From: Flavobacterium marginilacus
GTDB lineage: Bacteria > Bacteroidota > Bacteroidia > Flavobacteriales > Flavobacteriaceae
Reading direction: 5' to 3'
Length of the DNA: 64,000 nucleotides
NCBI RefSeq assembly: GCF_026870155.1
Contig: NZ_CP113975.1
Location: 2,480,001-2,544,000 of the forward strand
In this document: positions 16,198 through 25,233 of the stretch, one piece after another
How positions within the stretch are numbered: the stretch's first letter is position 1
Layout of the letters: each line of letters starts with the position of its first letter
Program-made: the position numbers and the translations under genes
Notes under the pieces: generated by a model
What the model saw: only the letters and a program-made list of their open reading frames with translations
Told to the model about the DNA's origin: nothing
The model's database searches: none

Positions 16198-17984
16198 AAG
16201 AGGCTGTCCGAAAAGGACAGCTTTTTTTATGCTGCAAATTTCAGGAATCGATTTTGGGTTGGTTGATTAATGAAAAAATATTCTGTTACAGTATTTAAAA
16301 AGTGAATTTCGACTTTTATAGCTCTATTTAGAACTCTGAAGGAGATTTTTAGATGAGTTTTCGACGCATCATTGTTCTTTGCTATCATTTTTCTGAAATT
16401 ATGCCCGATAGCCATCAATAGAAATTCCATTTCCACTTTTTCGATGCTTGTGAAAGTAAACCGGCTGAATTTATTGTTGTTTTTTAGCTGTCCGAATACT
16501 GCTTCAACTTCTATTGGGCGTTTGCTTCGGTGTTCGAGTCCTTTTTCGCTCATGAGCAGCTCTTTGGCCTGAGCCCTTAATTGGTTCAGGCGGTGGTTTA
16601 CTTCTATTGTTCTGTTTCCTTTGGCTTTATGGCACAAACTTCTAAGTGGACATCCATCACATCTTTTTGCTTGATAATAAGATACTTGTGATTCGTATCC
16701 GTTGGCCGATGTCCGTTTTCCACTGCCAATGTTTTCCATTCTTTGTCCCATTGGACACACATAAAAATCCTGCTGTATATTGTAGAACAAATTCTGGACA
16801 AGAAACGGATTGTCCTTCATTTTTTTCTTCTGTTCTTTGTGAAAATAATTATACTTTACATAGTACCGTTATGTCTTTATTTTCAAGCATTTCGTAGTTT
16901 TCTTCGCTTCCATAACCAGCATCGGCTACAACTGTTTTGCTTTGTTTTTGATACATTTTTTCAAATTCCTCCAAATGGGATTTTAAAGTCGTAGTGTCGT
17001 TAGGTGTCTGATGAATGGTTACGTTGGTAATGAATTGATTTTCAGTAGAAATCTGAGGATTGTATGCAGGTTTTAACTGTCCGTTTTTCATATGGTCTTC
17101 CTTCATTCTCATAAAGGTAGCGTCAGGATCTGTCTTACTGTAGGAGTTTCTATTGCCTAAAATCACTAAATCTTTTTCGTATTTTTCAAGCTTTGGCAGG
17201 TGCTCTTCCTGAAGCTTTTCAAGCTCTTTGGTTATCTTCTTGTTGGGCTCTTTGAGTTTTTTATTGAGTTCTGATAATTTTTCTTTCAGCTCTTCCGAGT
17301 TTATTTTTTTTGGTAATTCTTCCTTGTTGACTTCTTGATTATCTGATAAAATACTGTTTTCAATGTCGGATAAGATACTGTTGATTTTTACTTCGAGCTT
17401 TTCTTTGTATTTCTCTATAGAACCCCGCCAGACAAAGGTGTATTTATTGGATTTGGCTTCTATTTTTGTTCCATCAATGTATTGGATATCCAGACTGACA
17501 TAGCCCATTTCCACAAGCATTTTGACCACCTCTGCAAATAAATCTTTGATGTTTTCTTTTAAAATCTTTCCTCTAAAATCGTTAATGGTTCTAAAATCAG
17601 GAGTTGAGTTGCCTGAAATAAACATAAAATGAATGTTCTCAGTAAGTGCCTTTGCTATTTTTCGGCAGGAATAAGTGTTGCTTAAATAACTGTAAAACAA
17701 AACCTTAAGCATCATTCTGGGATGATAGGCCGAGGTGCCTCCTCCTTTATATATTTTAAGTATATGACTTATATCCAATGAATTGACAATCTTATCCACT
17801 AAGCGGACAGGATGGTTTTCTGAAATTTTATCAAAAATATTTATCGGAAAAAGTTCCGGTGTATTGATCGATTGCGATTTAAATATTACTTTAGCCATTG
17901 CTCGTTTTTTGTGCAACTCTAAGATACTATTTTAGATTAAAAACAGCAAAAAAAAGGCTGTCCTTACTTTTTGGACAGCCTCTT
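16198..17984 (-). mobile_element. IS1182-family insertion sequence, inactivated
   Basis: About 1.79 kb between inverted ends AAGAGGCTGTCC (16198-16209) and GGACAGCCTCTT (17973-17984). Each end also holds an internal hairpin (GGCTGTCC...GGACAGC), which can act as a terminator and shield the element from outside transcription. No target duplication could be seen (left flank TTTTAT, right flank GTGCGGG). The single transposase gene carries a frameshift. Confidence 0.85.
16227..17898 (-). pseudogene. IS1182-family transposase with one frameshift
   Basis: The first part (17898-16849) has the DUF772-type N-terminus ([27 protein letters not shown]), [18 protein letters not shown] with the first Asp, a long Lys/Glu-rich coiled insertion, and [15 protein letters not shown] with the second Asp. 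It then stops at ITVLCKV. The second part (16820-16227, opening about 16855) continues as [18 protein letters not shown] and contains CPMGQRM, a Cys cluster and the final Glu in RPIEVEAVFGQLKNN. One extra base near 16860 separates the frames. Without the shift it would be a normal-length (about 550 residues) transposase. Confidence 0.87.
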
Positions 17985-18534
17985 GTGCGGGTAAACTAAT
18001 ATCTATTAAAAACATTTTTTAATTCTCTCAATTCGATTCAAGAGAAGAGATAGTATTGGTTTATTATTCATTAGAATTGGTATTACAGATACATTTATAA
18101 TGAACTAATGAGGACTTTTGAATCTTAGATTAGCCATTTAATAAACTTAAAAGACCAAATTTTCAATCTTTATTAATATCAATGGTTTTTAGCATAAAAT
18201 ATTACCGGAATAAATAACTGACTTTCAGAACGTTATTAATTAATTTCATAATAATTACACTTCCGTCACTTTTTTTTTACAATAATTAAATTACAGTCAA
18301 TTATATTTGCACAAAATTAGCTTTATAATTTTGAAAATATTACGGGAATTTAGGGAAATAATTACGGTAGTTTGGTTCAAATATATTTTCACTACTGCTT
18401 TTTGAGTGGCGAAAAACAATCAAATTATAATAACTATTTCTCATAATTTCAGATAAATGTAATGCTAATTTTATAGGGATGCTTTTATAATACCCCCATC
18501 AATCTATAATATTTATAAAAAAAATTAATCAATT
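17985..18534. other. Gene-free AT-rich stretch upstream of the outer-membrane protein gene
   Basis: About 550 bases with no plausible coding frame and no RNA that I recognise. It contains TATATTTG near 18303-18310, which resembles a -7 element, but no TTG lies at the right distance. A promoter for the 18535 gene should lie somewhere here. Confidence 0.4.
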
Positions 18535-19170
18535 ATGAAAAAAATCGTTTTTGCATTTCTACTAATGACCGCTATGGTTCAAGGACAATCCTTTCGATAC
18601 GACAAATTATTCCTTGAAGCCGGAATTGGATTAGGAATTCCATTATCTAAAGTTTCTCCATCAGGAGCAAGTAATGAAAGTATCTCTAAAAGGCATTTTC
18701 AAGGAGCTTTACGCTATATGTTAAATGAGAATGTAGGATTATTAGGAAGCTTAAATTATGATTATTTTATAAATAATTTAAATGAAAGAAATGAACAAAA
18801 ACTATTGGGTCTAGAATTAGTTTATAATATAGGTAAAACTCTCGAATTATATGGTGATTCAGATAATTTTACAATGTTACTTCATGGTGGTCTTAATGCA
18901 GGTGCAATGTCAAGTAAATACAATGACCGTGACTACATTGGAGCTGTAGTTTTTGGAATTAAGCCTGTGTGGGCATTTAATGATAAAGTTTCTTTTTTTG
19001 CTGATGCAACTTACAAAAGTATTATGGAACAAGATGTTTATTACAATGGAAAAAACACAACTTATCCAAATCCAGGCAAATTTTCAAGCAGTCAGTTTGC
19101 TTTAACTTTTGGAATTATAGCTTCTTTAGGGAATAACCGTACCAATGCTGATTTTTTCCATATTAGATAA
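18535..19170 (+). CDS. Outer-membrane beta-barrel protein
   Basis: 211 residues with a signal peptide (MKKIVFAFLLMTAMVQGQ). The rest alternates hydrophobic and polar residues in strands separated by turns: KLFLEAGIGLGIPL, VGLLGSLNYDYF, KLLGLELVYNIG, TMLLHGGLNAGAM, GAVVFGIKPVWAF, ALTFGIIASLG. This is the pattern of an eight-stranded porin-like barrel of the OmpW/opacity type. It ends with a non-aromatic tail (FFHIR), not the typical final Phe. It is transcribed alone, with a strong bidirectional terminator after it. Function is unknown. Confidence 0.75.
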   Translation: MKKIVFAFLLMTAMVQGQSFRYDKLFLEAGIGLGIPLSKVSPSGASNESISKRHFQGALRYMLNENVGLLGSLNYDYFINNLNERNEQKLLGLELVYNIGKTLELYGDSDNFTMLLHGGLNAGAMSSKYNDRDYIGAVVFGIKPVWAFNDKVSFFADATYKSIMEQDVYYNGKNTTYPNPGKFSSSQFALTFGIIASLGNNRTNADFFHIR

Positions 19171-19187
19171 TAAAATCATTTGATTTA

Positions 19188-19228
19188 AAGCATAAAAAAA
19201 GAGGCAGTTTGCCTCTTTTTTTATGCTT
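19188..19228. terminator. Bidirectional terminator
   Basis: AAGCATAAAAAAAGAGGC (19188-19205) pairs perfectly with GCCTCTTTTTTTATGCTT (19211-19228) around AGTTT. The A7/T7 runs in the stem provide the U-tract for both directions, between the barrel gene and the convergent sigma-factor operon. Confidence 0.88.
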
Positions 19229-19290
19229 GTAAATTATCTCCTGTAAACAGTACAAAAAAATATCCTACAAAAAGATAGTCTAGAAAACCG

Positions 19291-20010
19291 CTAAATTTTT
19301 GAAATTTCACCAGAACCGTTCACTTTGGTATCTTTAGATGCCGGATTGCCTTTGTAAGCAATATCGCCAGAGCCTGAAACTCGTGCATACAAACTATCGC
19401 TGCAATTTACTATCATGTCACCAGATCCTGAAATAGTCAGGTTAGCTTTCTTTGTAATTAAATTAGTGGCATCAATATCACCCGAACCTGACATTTTAGA
19501 ATTGAAGTTATCCGAATTTCCAGACAATACAACATCTCCCGATCCACTAAGATTAATTTCAAAATCGGTGGCATTGACGTCCAGTTTCAAATCACCAGAA
19601 CCAGACAGTTTGGCTTTAAAACTTGAAGCCACAATGTTACTTTTTGATTCCACATTACCTGAGCCAGATAGCGAAACAGCACTAATTTGTTCAAAGGGTA
19701 CTATCAAAACGAGATTTTTCTTGGTACTGATACTCATATTTTTTTCCACATGAATTTGTAAAACATTATCTTTTACTTCAACCTTGACATAAGGCAAGAT
19801 ATTTTCCTCTCCAGTAATTGTTATTACCCCTTCTTTTCCAGAGACCAATACAACATCAAAAAAGCCTGAAACACTAATTTGATCGTACTCGGCTGTAGCT
19901 CTTTTTTCAGTAACTATTTTTCCATTCCCCTTAATTTTACTTCCTTGAGCATATCCAATAACTGTAACAAGGAAAGTTCCTAAAAGGATTAATTCTAGTG
20001 ATTTTTTCAT
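19291..20010 (-). CDS. Secreted head-GIN domain (DUF2807) beta-solenoid protein
   Basis: 239 residues, signal peptide about 1-21 (ending VIGYAQ). The DUF2807 domain starts VSGFFDVVLVSGKEGVITITGEENILPYVKVEVKDNVLQIHV. It contains seven copies of a glycine motif xSGSGD/N or close variants (SGSGNV, SGSGDL, SGSGDV, SGSGDI, SGSGDM, SGSGDI, NGSGEI), about 18-20 residues apart, the pattern of a right-handed beta-helix. It is the last gene of a four-gene operon with a sigma and an anti-sigma factor, so it is probably a regulated surface or periplasmic protein. The molecular role is unknown. Confidence 0.85.
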   Translation of the reverse strand: MKKSLELILLGTFLVTVIGYAQGSKIKGNGKIVTEKRATAEYDQISVSGFFDVVLVSGKEGVITITGEENILPYVKVEVKDNVLQIHVEKNMSISTKKNLVLIVPFEQISAVSLSGSGNVESKSNIVASSFKAKLSGSGDLKLDVNATDFEINLSGSGDVVLSGNSDNFNSKMSGSGDIDATNLITKKANLTISGSGDMIVNCSDSLYARVSGSGDIAYKGNPASKDTKVNGSGEISKI

Positions 20011-20048
20011 TTTTAATTGATTTAAAGATTTATTGATTATGATTGAAA

Positions 20049-21119
20049 CTATTTCTGAACATCGTTTTTATACAATTTTACATTACCATATTCGGAAGTA
20101 ACTGTGACTTTGTTTTCTCCTTTTTTCTTGAAATAACCACTTACTCTTTTGGTATAATTAGATTCTTCTTTTAAACTGAAAATTAATTCATTATCGAATT
20201 TAAAATCAGCATGCTTCACACTAATGTCAAAATCAAAAATATAATTCGAATCAAAGCCTATTTTAATACCGGTATAACCCGCCGCAATGGCAATATTATT
20301 CGCTTTGGGCTGAATATCATCAATTGAAACATTACTGTATTTGGTATATAATCTTAATTGATTGGTAATCGATCCAATATCTATTGACAAATAATTACCA
20401 TTTGCATCCAAGGAATTAACCTTATCAATTTTGATACTGCCATATTTACTATTATATTTTACATCACTGCCATCTCCAATTTCTATTTCGGAATAATCAG
20501 AGACCAAATCAATTTTGGCAACACGATCTATTGACAATTCAGAATATTTTGAGCTTATCGAGCCATTTTTTAAATAATCGATAGTAGATTTTGAACAATA
20601 GCCAATTTGGATTCTATTGCTGTTCCCATTTAGGTTTGCCAAATTAATTTTGCCATACTTACAATTGATATCCGTAGTGGAAAACAGATTGGTTGCGCTA
20701 ATATTGCCATATTTATTATTCAAGATTACCGATCCATTTTTTGGAATCTTAATAGTGTAATTGATTTCGAAATTATCATTTTTTCCATTATTTTTGGAAG
20801 CGAAATTTTCAATTACAGTCTTCGCCGTAACCATACTTTTCAGCGCAATAAAATTCACATCAATAGCATCCAGTTTTTGACTCACCCATCTTTCACTGTC
20901 ACCGCTTACCTTGATAAGGACATCAATTTCAATTTTATCTTCATTCCAGGTAGTAACAAAGATATTACCGTATGAGTTATCTATATTGATACCTGCATCG
21001 CTGTTGACTATATAAGCTTTATTAATGCTTTTCTGTTTCGTATAGCTTAAATCATCATTAGAAAACCCTAAAAAAGGAATTAAAAAAAGTATCAGGAATA
21101 TTTTAAATTGTTTTTTCAT
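20049..21119 (-). CDS. Secreted DUF4097-like beta-repeat protein
   Basis: 356 residues with a signal peptide (MKKQFKIFLILFLIPFLGFS). The body consists of short repeats of the form KYG/S-x-I-x-I about 20 residues apart (NKYGNISATNL, CKYGKINLANL, SKYSELSIDRV, SDYSEIEIGDG, SKYGSIKIDKV, TKYSNVSIDDI, SEYGNVKLYKN). They predict a beta-solenoid related to the DUF4097 adhesin-like families. Its ATG overlaps the end of the anti-sigma gene by 17 bases, so it belongs to the same transcript. Its role is probably in the cell envelope; nothing more specific can be read. Confidence 0.75.
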   Translation of the reverse strand: MKKQFKIFLILFLIPFLGFSNDDLSYTKQKSINKAYIVNSDAGINIDNSYGNIFVTTWNEDKIEIDVLIKVSGDSERWVSQKLDAIDVNFIALKSMVTAKTVIENFASKNNGKNDNFEINYTIKIPKNGSVILNNKYGNISATNLFSTTDINCKYGKINLANLNGNSNRIQIGYCSKSTIDYLKNGSISSKYSELSIDRVAKIDLVSDYSEIEIGDGSDVKYNSKYGSIKIDKVNSLDANGNYLSIDIGSITNQLRLYTKYSNVSIDDIQPKANNIAIAAGYTGIKIGFDSNYIFDFDISVKHADFKFDNELIFSLKEESNYTKRVSGYFKKKGENKVTVTSEYGNVKLYKNDVQK

Positions 21120-21645
21120 CGTTTAAATTTTTAAGTTTTTCAGATTCTTCGATACGCTGCAAAACACTCTGCAAAAAAGAAATCCGTGTCTGCAGATTAC
21201 TGATCATTGCATAAATAATAGGCTTGCTTTCGCCGTTAACTTCCAATTCATGCATAATTTTATCATAATCGCTATCCAACAATTTCATTTGTTTTAAAGC
21301 GTCGCTAATAATTTTTTCATTTTCAGGAGATTTTTTCTCGTGAATTTTTTCTAATTCATTCTTAATTAATACGGTAAAAATTGAATCTGTCTGTTTAGTT
21401 TCTTTAGAGGCAAATTTCAATTCTTTTGATCTGTCATTGTTCCTATACAATAATGACACACCCAGCAAAACAACTACTGAAGCAGCGACAGCATAGATAA
21501 AACTGTAGTTTCTTTTTTTCTTTTTAAGAGCCAGTTTCTTTGAAAACCTATCCGAATGCTGGCTGTCCAATTCATGAACATCCCACTGATTATCAAAATT
21601 TTCAAATAGCTGGTCTAATTTTTCATTTTCATTATTCATTTTCAT
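21103..21645 (-). CDS. Membrane anti-sigma-factor-like protein
   Basis: 180 residues. An N-terminal cytoplasmic segment of about 45 residues, a single membrane helix NYSFIYAVAASVVVLLGVSLLYR (about 43-65), and a charged, helical C-terminal part. This is the layout of small anti-sigma factors, but the Zn motif HxxxCxxC is absent. It overlaps the ECF sigma gene by four bases (ATGA-type), the usual arrangement for a sigma/anti-sigma pair. The assignment rests on this context and topology. The start ATG could be 21645 (MKMNNENE) or 21639. Confidence 0.7.
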   Translation of the reverse strand: MKMNNENEKLDQLFENFDNQWDVHELDSQHSDRFSKKLALKKKKRNYSFIYAVAASVVVLLGVSLLYRNNDRSKELKFASKETKQTDSIFTVLIKNELEKIHEKKSPENEKIISDALKQMKLLDSDYDKIMHELEVNGESKPIIYAMISNLQTRISFLQSVLQRIEESEKLKNLNDEKTI

Positions 21646-22196
21646 AACTCATTTAATTTTTTTCTTAAGCTTTCTTTAGCTCTGCTCAAAGTTGTTCTAC
21701 AGTTTGCATAACTAATTTTAAGAATTTCGCTTATTTCCTCCTGGTCGTAACCTTCTATATAAAACAAAGTTAAAACCATGCTGTAATTATACTTCAAGGA
21801 CTGAATAGCATCCAGAACCTGCTTAACTTTTAAATCATTAAAATCTAATTTTTCTTCCCGGTCATTATCGTTTTCTTCTAGTTTGTAAAGTGTTTTTTCG
21901 AAGTCTTCTGTTTTAAATTGATTGTTTTTTTTGTAAAAATCGATGCTGTAATTGACTATAATCCTTTTCAGCCAAGCACCAAAGGCAACTTCCTGTTTGA
22001 AATCATTTATTTTGGTAAATGCCTTCAAAAAACCTTCCTGCATAACGTCTTCAGCAAAATGCTCATCTTTCACAATTCTATAGGCCACATTATACATCGC
22101 CTTGCAATAGCGATTATAAATCTCAAATTGTGCTTTCTGATTATTCTCTTTGCAGAGCGTAATTAAATCTTCGATATTTTGGTGGGTCAAATTCAA
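21642..22196 (-). CDS. ECF-type RNA polymerase sigma factor
   Basis: 184 residues with region 2 (YNRYCKAMYNVAYRIVKDEHFAEDVMQEGFLKAFTKI) and region 4 (VLTLFYIEGYDQEEISEILKISYANCRTTLSRAKESLRKKL, helix-turn-helix for -35 binding). Region 3 is absent, as in extracytoplasmic-function factors. It heads an operon with an anti-sigma protein and two exported beta-solenoid proteins, probably its own targets. The signal is unknown. I did not find a convincing promoter upstream, which fits self-regulation by a non-standard sequence. Confidence 0.92.
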   Translation of the reverse strand: MNLTHQNIEDLITLCKENNQKAQFEIYNRYCKAMYNVAYRIVKDEHFAEDVMQEGFLKAFTKINDFKQEVAFGAWLKRIIVNYSIDFYKKNNQFKTEDFEKTLYKLEENDNDREEKLDFNDLKVKQVLDAIQSLKYNYSMVLTLFYIEGYDQEEISEILKISYANCRTTLSRAKESLRKKLNEL

Positions 22197-22596
22197 TTAA
22201 ATAGTAATGATTTATAATAAAGACATGATTTTTTTTGATATGTTACAGTTTTATAAAATTAGTTTAACTTTTTACACTTTTAAATCTAGGTTTTTTCAAT
22301 CTTTCAAAAGGTAATTATGAAAGAAGTTATTTCTATTGCTATCGGGAACCAAGCTTTTTGAAAAATCCCAATGTGTCTGCTCCTAAAAAACAGATTCTAG
22401 AGTTTGGCTTTTTATTAATAGTATGCTTAATTAAAGAAAATAAAAGAAGAATTTTATTTTGGCATAATCATTGCCTTATTAAGGCTCGAATATTTTAATC
22501 TATTTATACAACAATATTAGATCAGAATATTGTTACTATACCTTATATTTGCGTTCCTATCTAAAAAATTAATGACAAAAAGACTTAAATACTGCT
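22197..22596. promoter_or_regulatory. Divergent intergenic region with possible lon promoter element
   Basis: About 400 bases between the sigma operon and lon with no gene that I can support. TATATTTG at 22544-22551 fits TAnnTTTG and lies 46 bases before the lon ATG. No TTG occurs at 17-23 bases upstream, so the assignment is tentative. Confidence 0.4.
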
Positions 22597-25050
22597 ATGT
22601 CAAACCATAAAATACTCACTATTGACAATCTGTCACTTCAAGAATTTGATTCGGAAGCCGAATTAATTCCATTATTGACTCCAGAAGATGAGGAAGAAAT
22701 GAATAATGAAGAATTACCGGAATTTTTACCTATTTTACCTTTACGCAATACCGTTTTGTTTCCGGGAGTAGTAATTCCAATTTCGGCTGGAAGAGATAAA
22801 TCAATAAAATTGATAAACGACGCCAACACTGATGGAAAAGTAATTGGAGTAGTGGCTCAAATCAATGAAGACGATGAAGATCCTACCTTTGATGATATCA
22901 ATAAAATTGGAACCGTAGCACGTATTCTTCGTGTTTTAAAAATGCCCGATGGGAATGTAACAGTTATCCTTCAGGGGAAAAAACGTTTCGAAATTTCTGA
23001 AGTAGTTTCGGAAACACCTTATTTAAAAGCAAAAATCAAAGAAGTTGCTGAAAAAAGACCTGCTAAAAAAGATACTGAATTCAATGCAATTATTGATTCA
23101 GTAAAAGAATTAGCGGTAAAAATTATCAGCGAAAGCCCAAATATTCCTACTGAAGCTACATTTGCTATAAAAAACATTGGAAGCCCTTCGTTTCTAATCA
23201 ATTTTGTTTCTTCTAATATGAATTTATCAGTAAAGGAAAAACAAGATTTATTGTCGATTAATGGGCTGAAAGAACGTGCTTTGGAAACGCTTCGCTACAT
23301 GAATATTGAGCTACAGAAACTAGAGCTTAAGAATGATATTCAGTCTAAAGTTCGTTTTGACTTAGACCAGCAGCAAAGAGAATATTTCCTTCATCAGCAG
23401 ATGAAAACCATTCAGGAAGAATTGGGAGGTGTTTCGCAGGAGGAAGAAATGGACGAAATGAGCCAGAAGGCCAAAAGTAAAAAATGGGATGAAAAAACAA
23501 TGAAGCATTTTGATAAAGAATTGTCAAAAATGCGCAGAATGAATCCACAGGCTCCTGATTTTGGTATTCAAAGAAATTATTTAGAATTATTTTTAGAATT
23601 GCCTTGGGGTGAATTCTCAAAAGATAATTTTGATTTAAAACACGCTCAAAAAGTATTAGATAAAGATCATTTTGGTTTGGAAGATGTCAAAAAGAGAATG
23701 ATCGAACATTTGGCCGTGCTTAAATTAAGAAACGATATGAAGTCGCCAATTATCTGTTTAACAGGACCTCCAGGTGTTGGTAAAACATCGATTGGGCGAT
23801 CTGTTGCTGAGGCATTGGGAAGAGAATATGTTCGCATCTCATTAGGCGGACTGCGTGATGAAGCCGAAATCCGCGGACATAGAAAAACGTATATTGGTGC
23901 AATGCCAGGAAGAATCATTCAGAGTTTAAAGAAAGCCGGAACTTCAAATCCTGTATTTGTTTTGGACGAAATTGATAAATTATCTTCCAGCCATAGCGGT
24001 GATCCATCATCTGCATTATTAGAGGTTTTGGATCCAGAGCAAAACAGTGCTTTTTATGATAATTTCCTTGAAATGGGCTACGATTTATCCAAAGTAATGT
24101 TCATCGCCACTTCTAATAATATGGCAGCAATTCAGCCTGCATTGATTGACCGTATGGAAGTCATAAAAATGTCAGGTTACACTATTGAAGAAAAAGTTGA
24201 AATTGCCAGAAAACATTTGTTCTCAAAACAATTGACAGCTCATGGACTTAAACCAAAAGATTTGTCTATTGGCAAAAAACAATTAGAAAAAATCGTAGAA
24301 GGTTACACACGTGAATCAGGTGTACGCGGTCTGGAAAATAAAATTGCTCAGATTGTCCGTAACGCAGCCAAAGCAGTAGCGATGGAAGAGGAATACAATA
24401 AAAAAGTTACAGACGAAGATATTATAAAAGTCTTAGGTGTTCCAAGACTGGAAAGAGACAAATACGAAAATAACGAAGTGGCTGGTGTAGTAACTGGTCT
24501 TGCCTGGACTAGCGTGGGAGGTGATATTTTATTTATTGAGTCTTTACTTTCACCTGGGAAAGGCTCAATGACTATTACAGGAAATTTAGGCACTGTAATG
24601 AAAGAATCAGCCACAATTGCTTTAGAATACATTAAGGCAAACGCTGAATTACTGGGATTGAATCCAGAAGTATTGAATAAATACAACATTCATTTACACG
24701 TACCGGAAGGAGCTACACCAAAAGACGGACCAAGTGCCGGAATCGCCATGCTGACATCATTGGTTTCTTTACTTTCTCAAAAAAGAGTTAAGAAAAACTT
24801 GGCTATGACAGGAGAAATTACTTTGAGAGGAAAAGTACTGCCTGTTGGCGGAATTAAAGAAAAAATACTGGCAGCCAAAAGAGCCAATATTAAAGAAATC
24901 ATTTTATGCCACGAAAACAAAAGCGACATTGATGAAATCAAACCCGAATATCTAGAAGGTCTAACTTTTCACTATGTTAAAGAAATGAGCGAAGTTTTAG
25001 AATTAGCCATTACAAAAGACAAAGTTAAAAACGCAAAAGAGTTGAAATAA
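22597..25050 (+). CDS. lon: ATP-dependent protease Lon
   Basis: 817 residues, full length. An N-terminal LON substrate-binding domain (FLPILPLRNTVLFPGVVIPI, from about 45), then the AAA+ module with Walker A GPPGVGKTS (about 390) and Walker B VFVLDEIDKLSS, and the Ser-Lys protease with Ser713 in DGPSAGIAM and Lys756 in GGIKEKILAAK. It degrades misfolded and regulatory proteins in the cytoplasm. A 45-residue acidic N-terminal extension (DSEAELIPLLTPEDEEEMNNEE) precedes the LON domain. It is followed by porQ with 180 bases between, so probably a separate unit. Confidence 0.96.
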   Translation: MSNHKILTIDNLSLQEFDSEAELIPLLTPEDEEEMNNEELPEFLPILPLRNTVLFPGVVIPISAGRDKSIKLINDANTDGKVIGVVAQINEDDEDPTFDDINKIGTVARILRVLKMPDGNVTVILQGKKRFEISEVVSETPYLKAKIKEVAEKRPAKKDTEFNAIIDSVKELAVKIISESPNIPTEATFAIKNIGSPSFLINFVSSNMNLSVKEKQDLLSINGLKERALETLRYMNIELQKLELKNDIQSKVRFDLDQQQREYFLHQQMKTIQEELGGVSQEEEMDEMSQKAKSKKWDEKTMKHFDKELSKMRRMNPQAPDFGIQRNYLELFLELPWGEFSKDNFDLKHAQKVLDKDHFGLEDVKKRMIEHLAVLKLRNDMKSPIICLTGPPGVGKTSIGRSVAEALGREYVRISLGGLRDEAEIRGHRKTYIGAMPGRIIQSLKKAGTSNPVFVLDEIDKLSSSHSGDPSSALLEVLDPEQNSAFYDNFLEMGYDLSKVMFIATSNNMAAIQPALIDRMEVIKMSGYTIEEKVEIARKHLFSKQLTAHGLKPKDLSIGKKQLEKIVEGYTRESGVRGLENKIAQIVRNAAKAVAMEEEYNKKVTDEDIIKVLGVPRLERDKYENNEVAGVVTGLAWTSVGGDILFIESLLSPGKGSMTITGNLGTVMKESATIALEYIKANAELLGLNPEVLNKYNIHLHVPEGATPKDGPSAGIAMLTSLVSLLSQKRVKKNLAMTGEITLRGKVLPVGGIKEKILAAKRANIKEIILCHENKSDIDEIKPEYLEGLTFHYVKEMSEVLELAITKDKVKNAKELK

Positions 25051-25156
25051 ATTTCAATATTTTAGATTACAAATAGCAAAATTCCAAATTCCAGTTCTGA
25101 TTAATATATGAAAATTGGGATTTGGACTCGAGCGATTGCTAACAGGCGAAAGCAAT

Positions 25157-25190
25157 TTGTTTTTTACCTTATTATTAGCTGTTATTTTTG
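25157..25190 (+). promoter_or_regulatory. porQ promoter
   Basis: TTG (25157-25159), 23 bases, TATTTTTG (25183-25190), matching the Flavobacterium TTG-N17..23-TAnnTTTG form. A second overlapping TAAGTTTG follows at 25191. The porQ ATG is at 25234. Confidence 0.55.
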
Positions 25191-25233
25191 TAAGTTTGAA
25201 TCTTGAAATATCAAACCTTCTTTTGATTATTGT

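Noticed and set aside
19415..19753. Plus-strand open frame of 112 residues with repeated SPEPD
   Set aside because: It is the antisense reading of the SGSGD repeats of the head-GIN protein.
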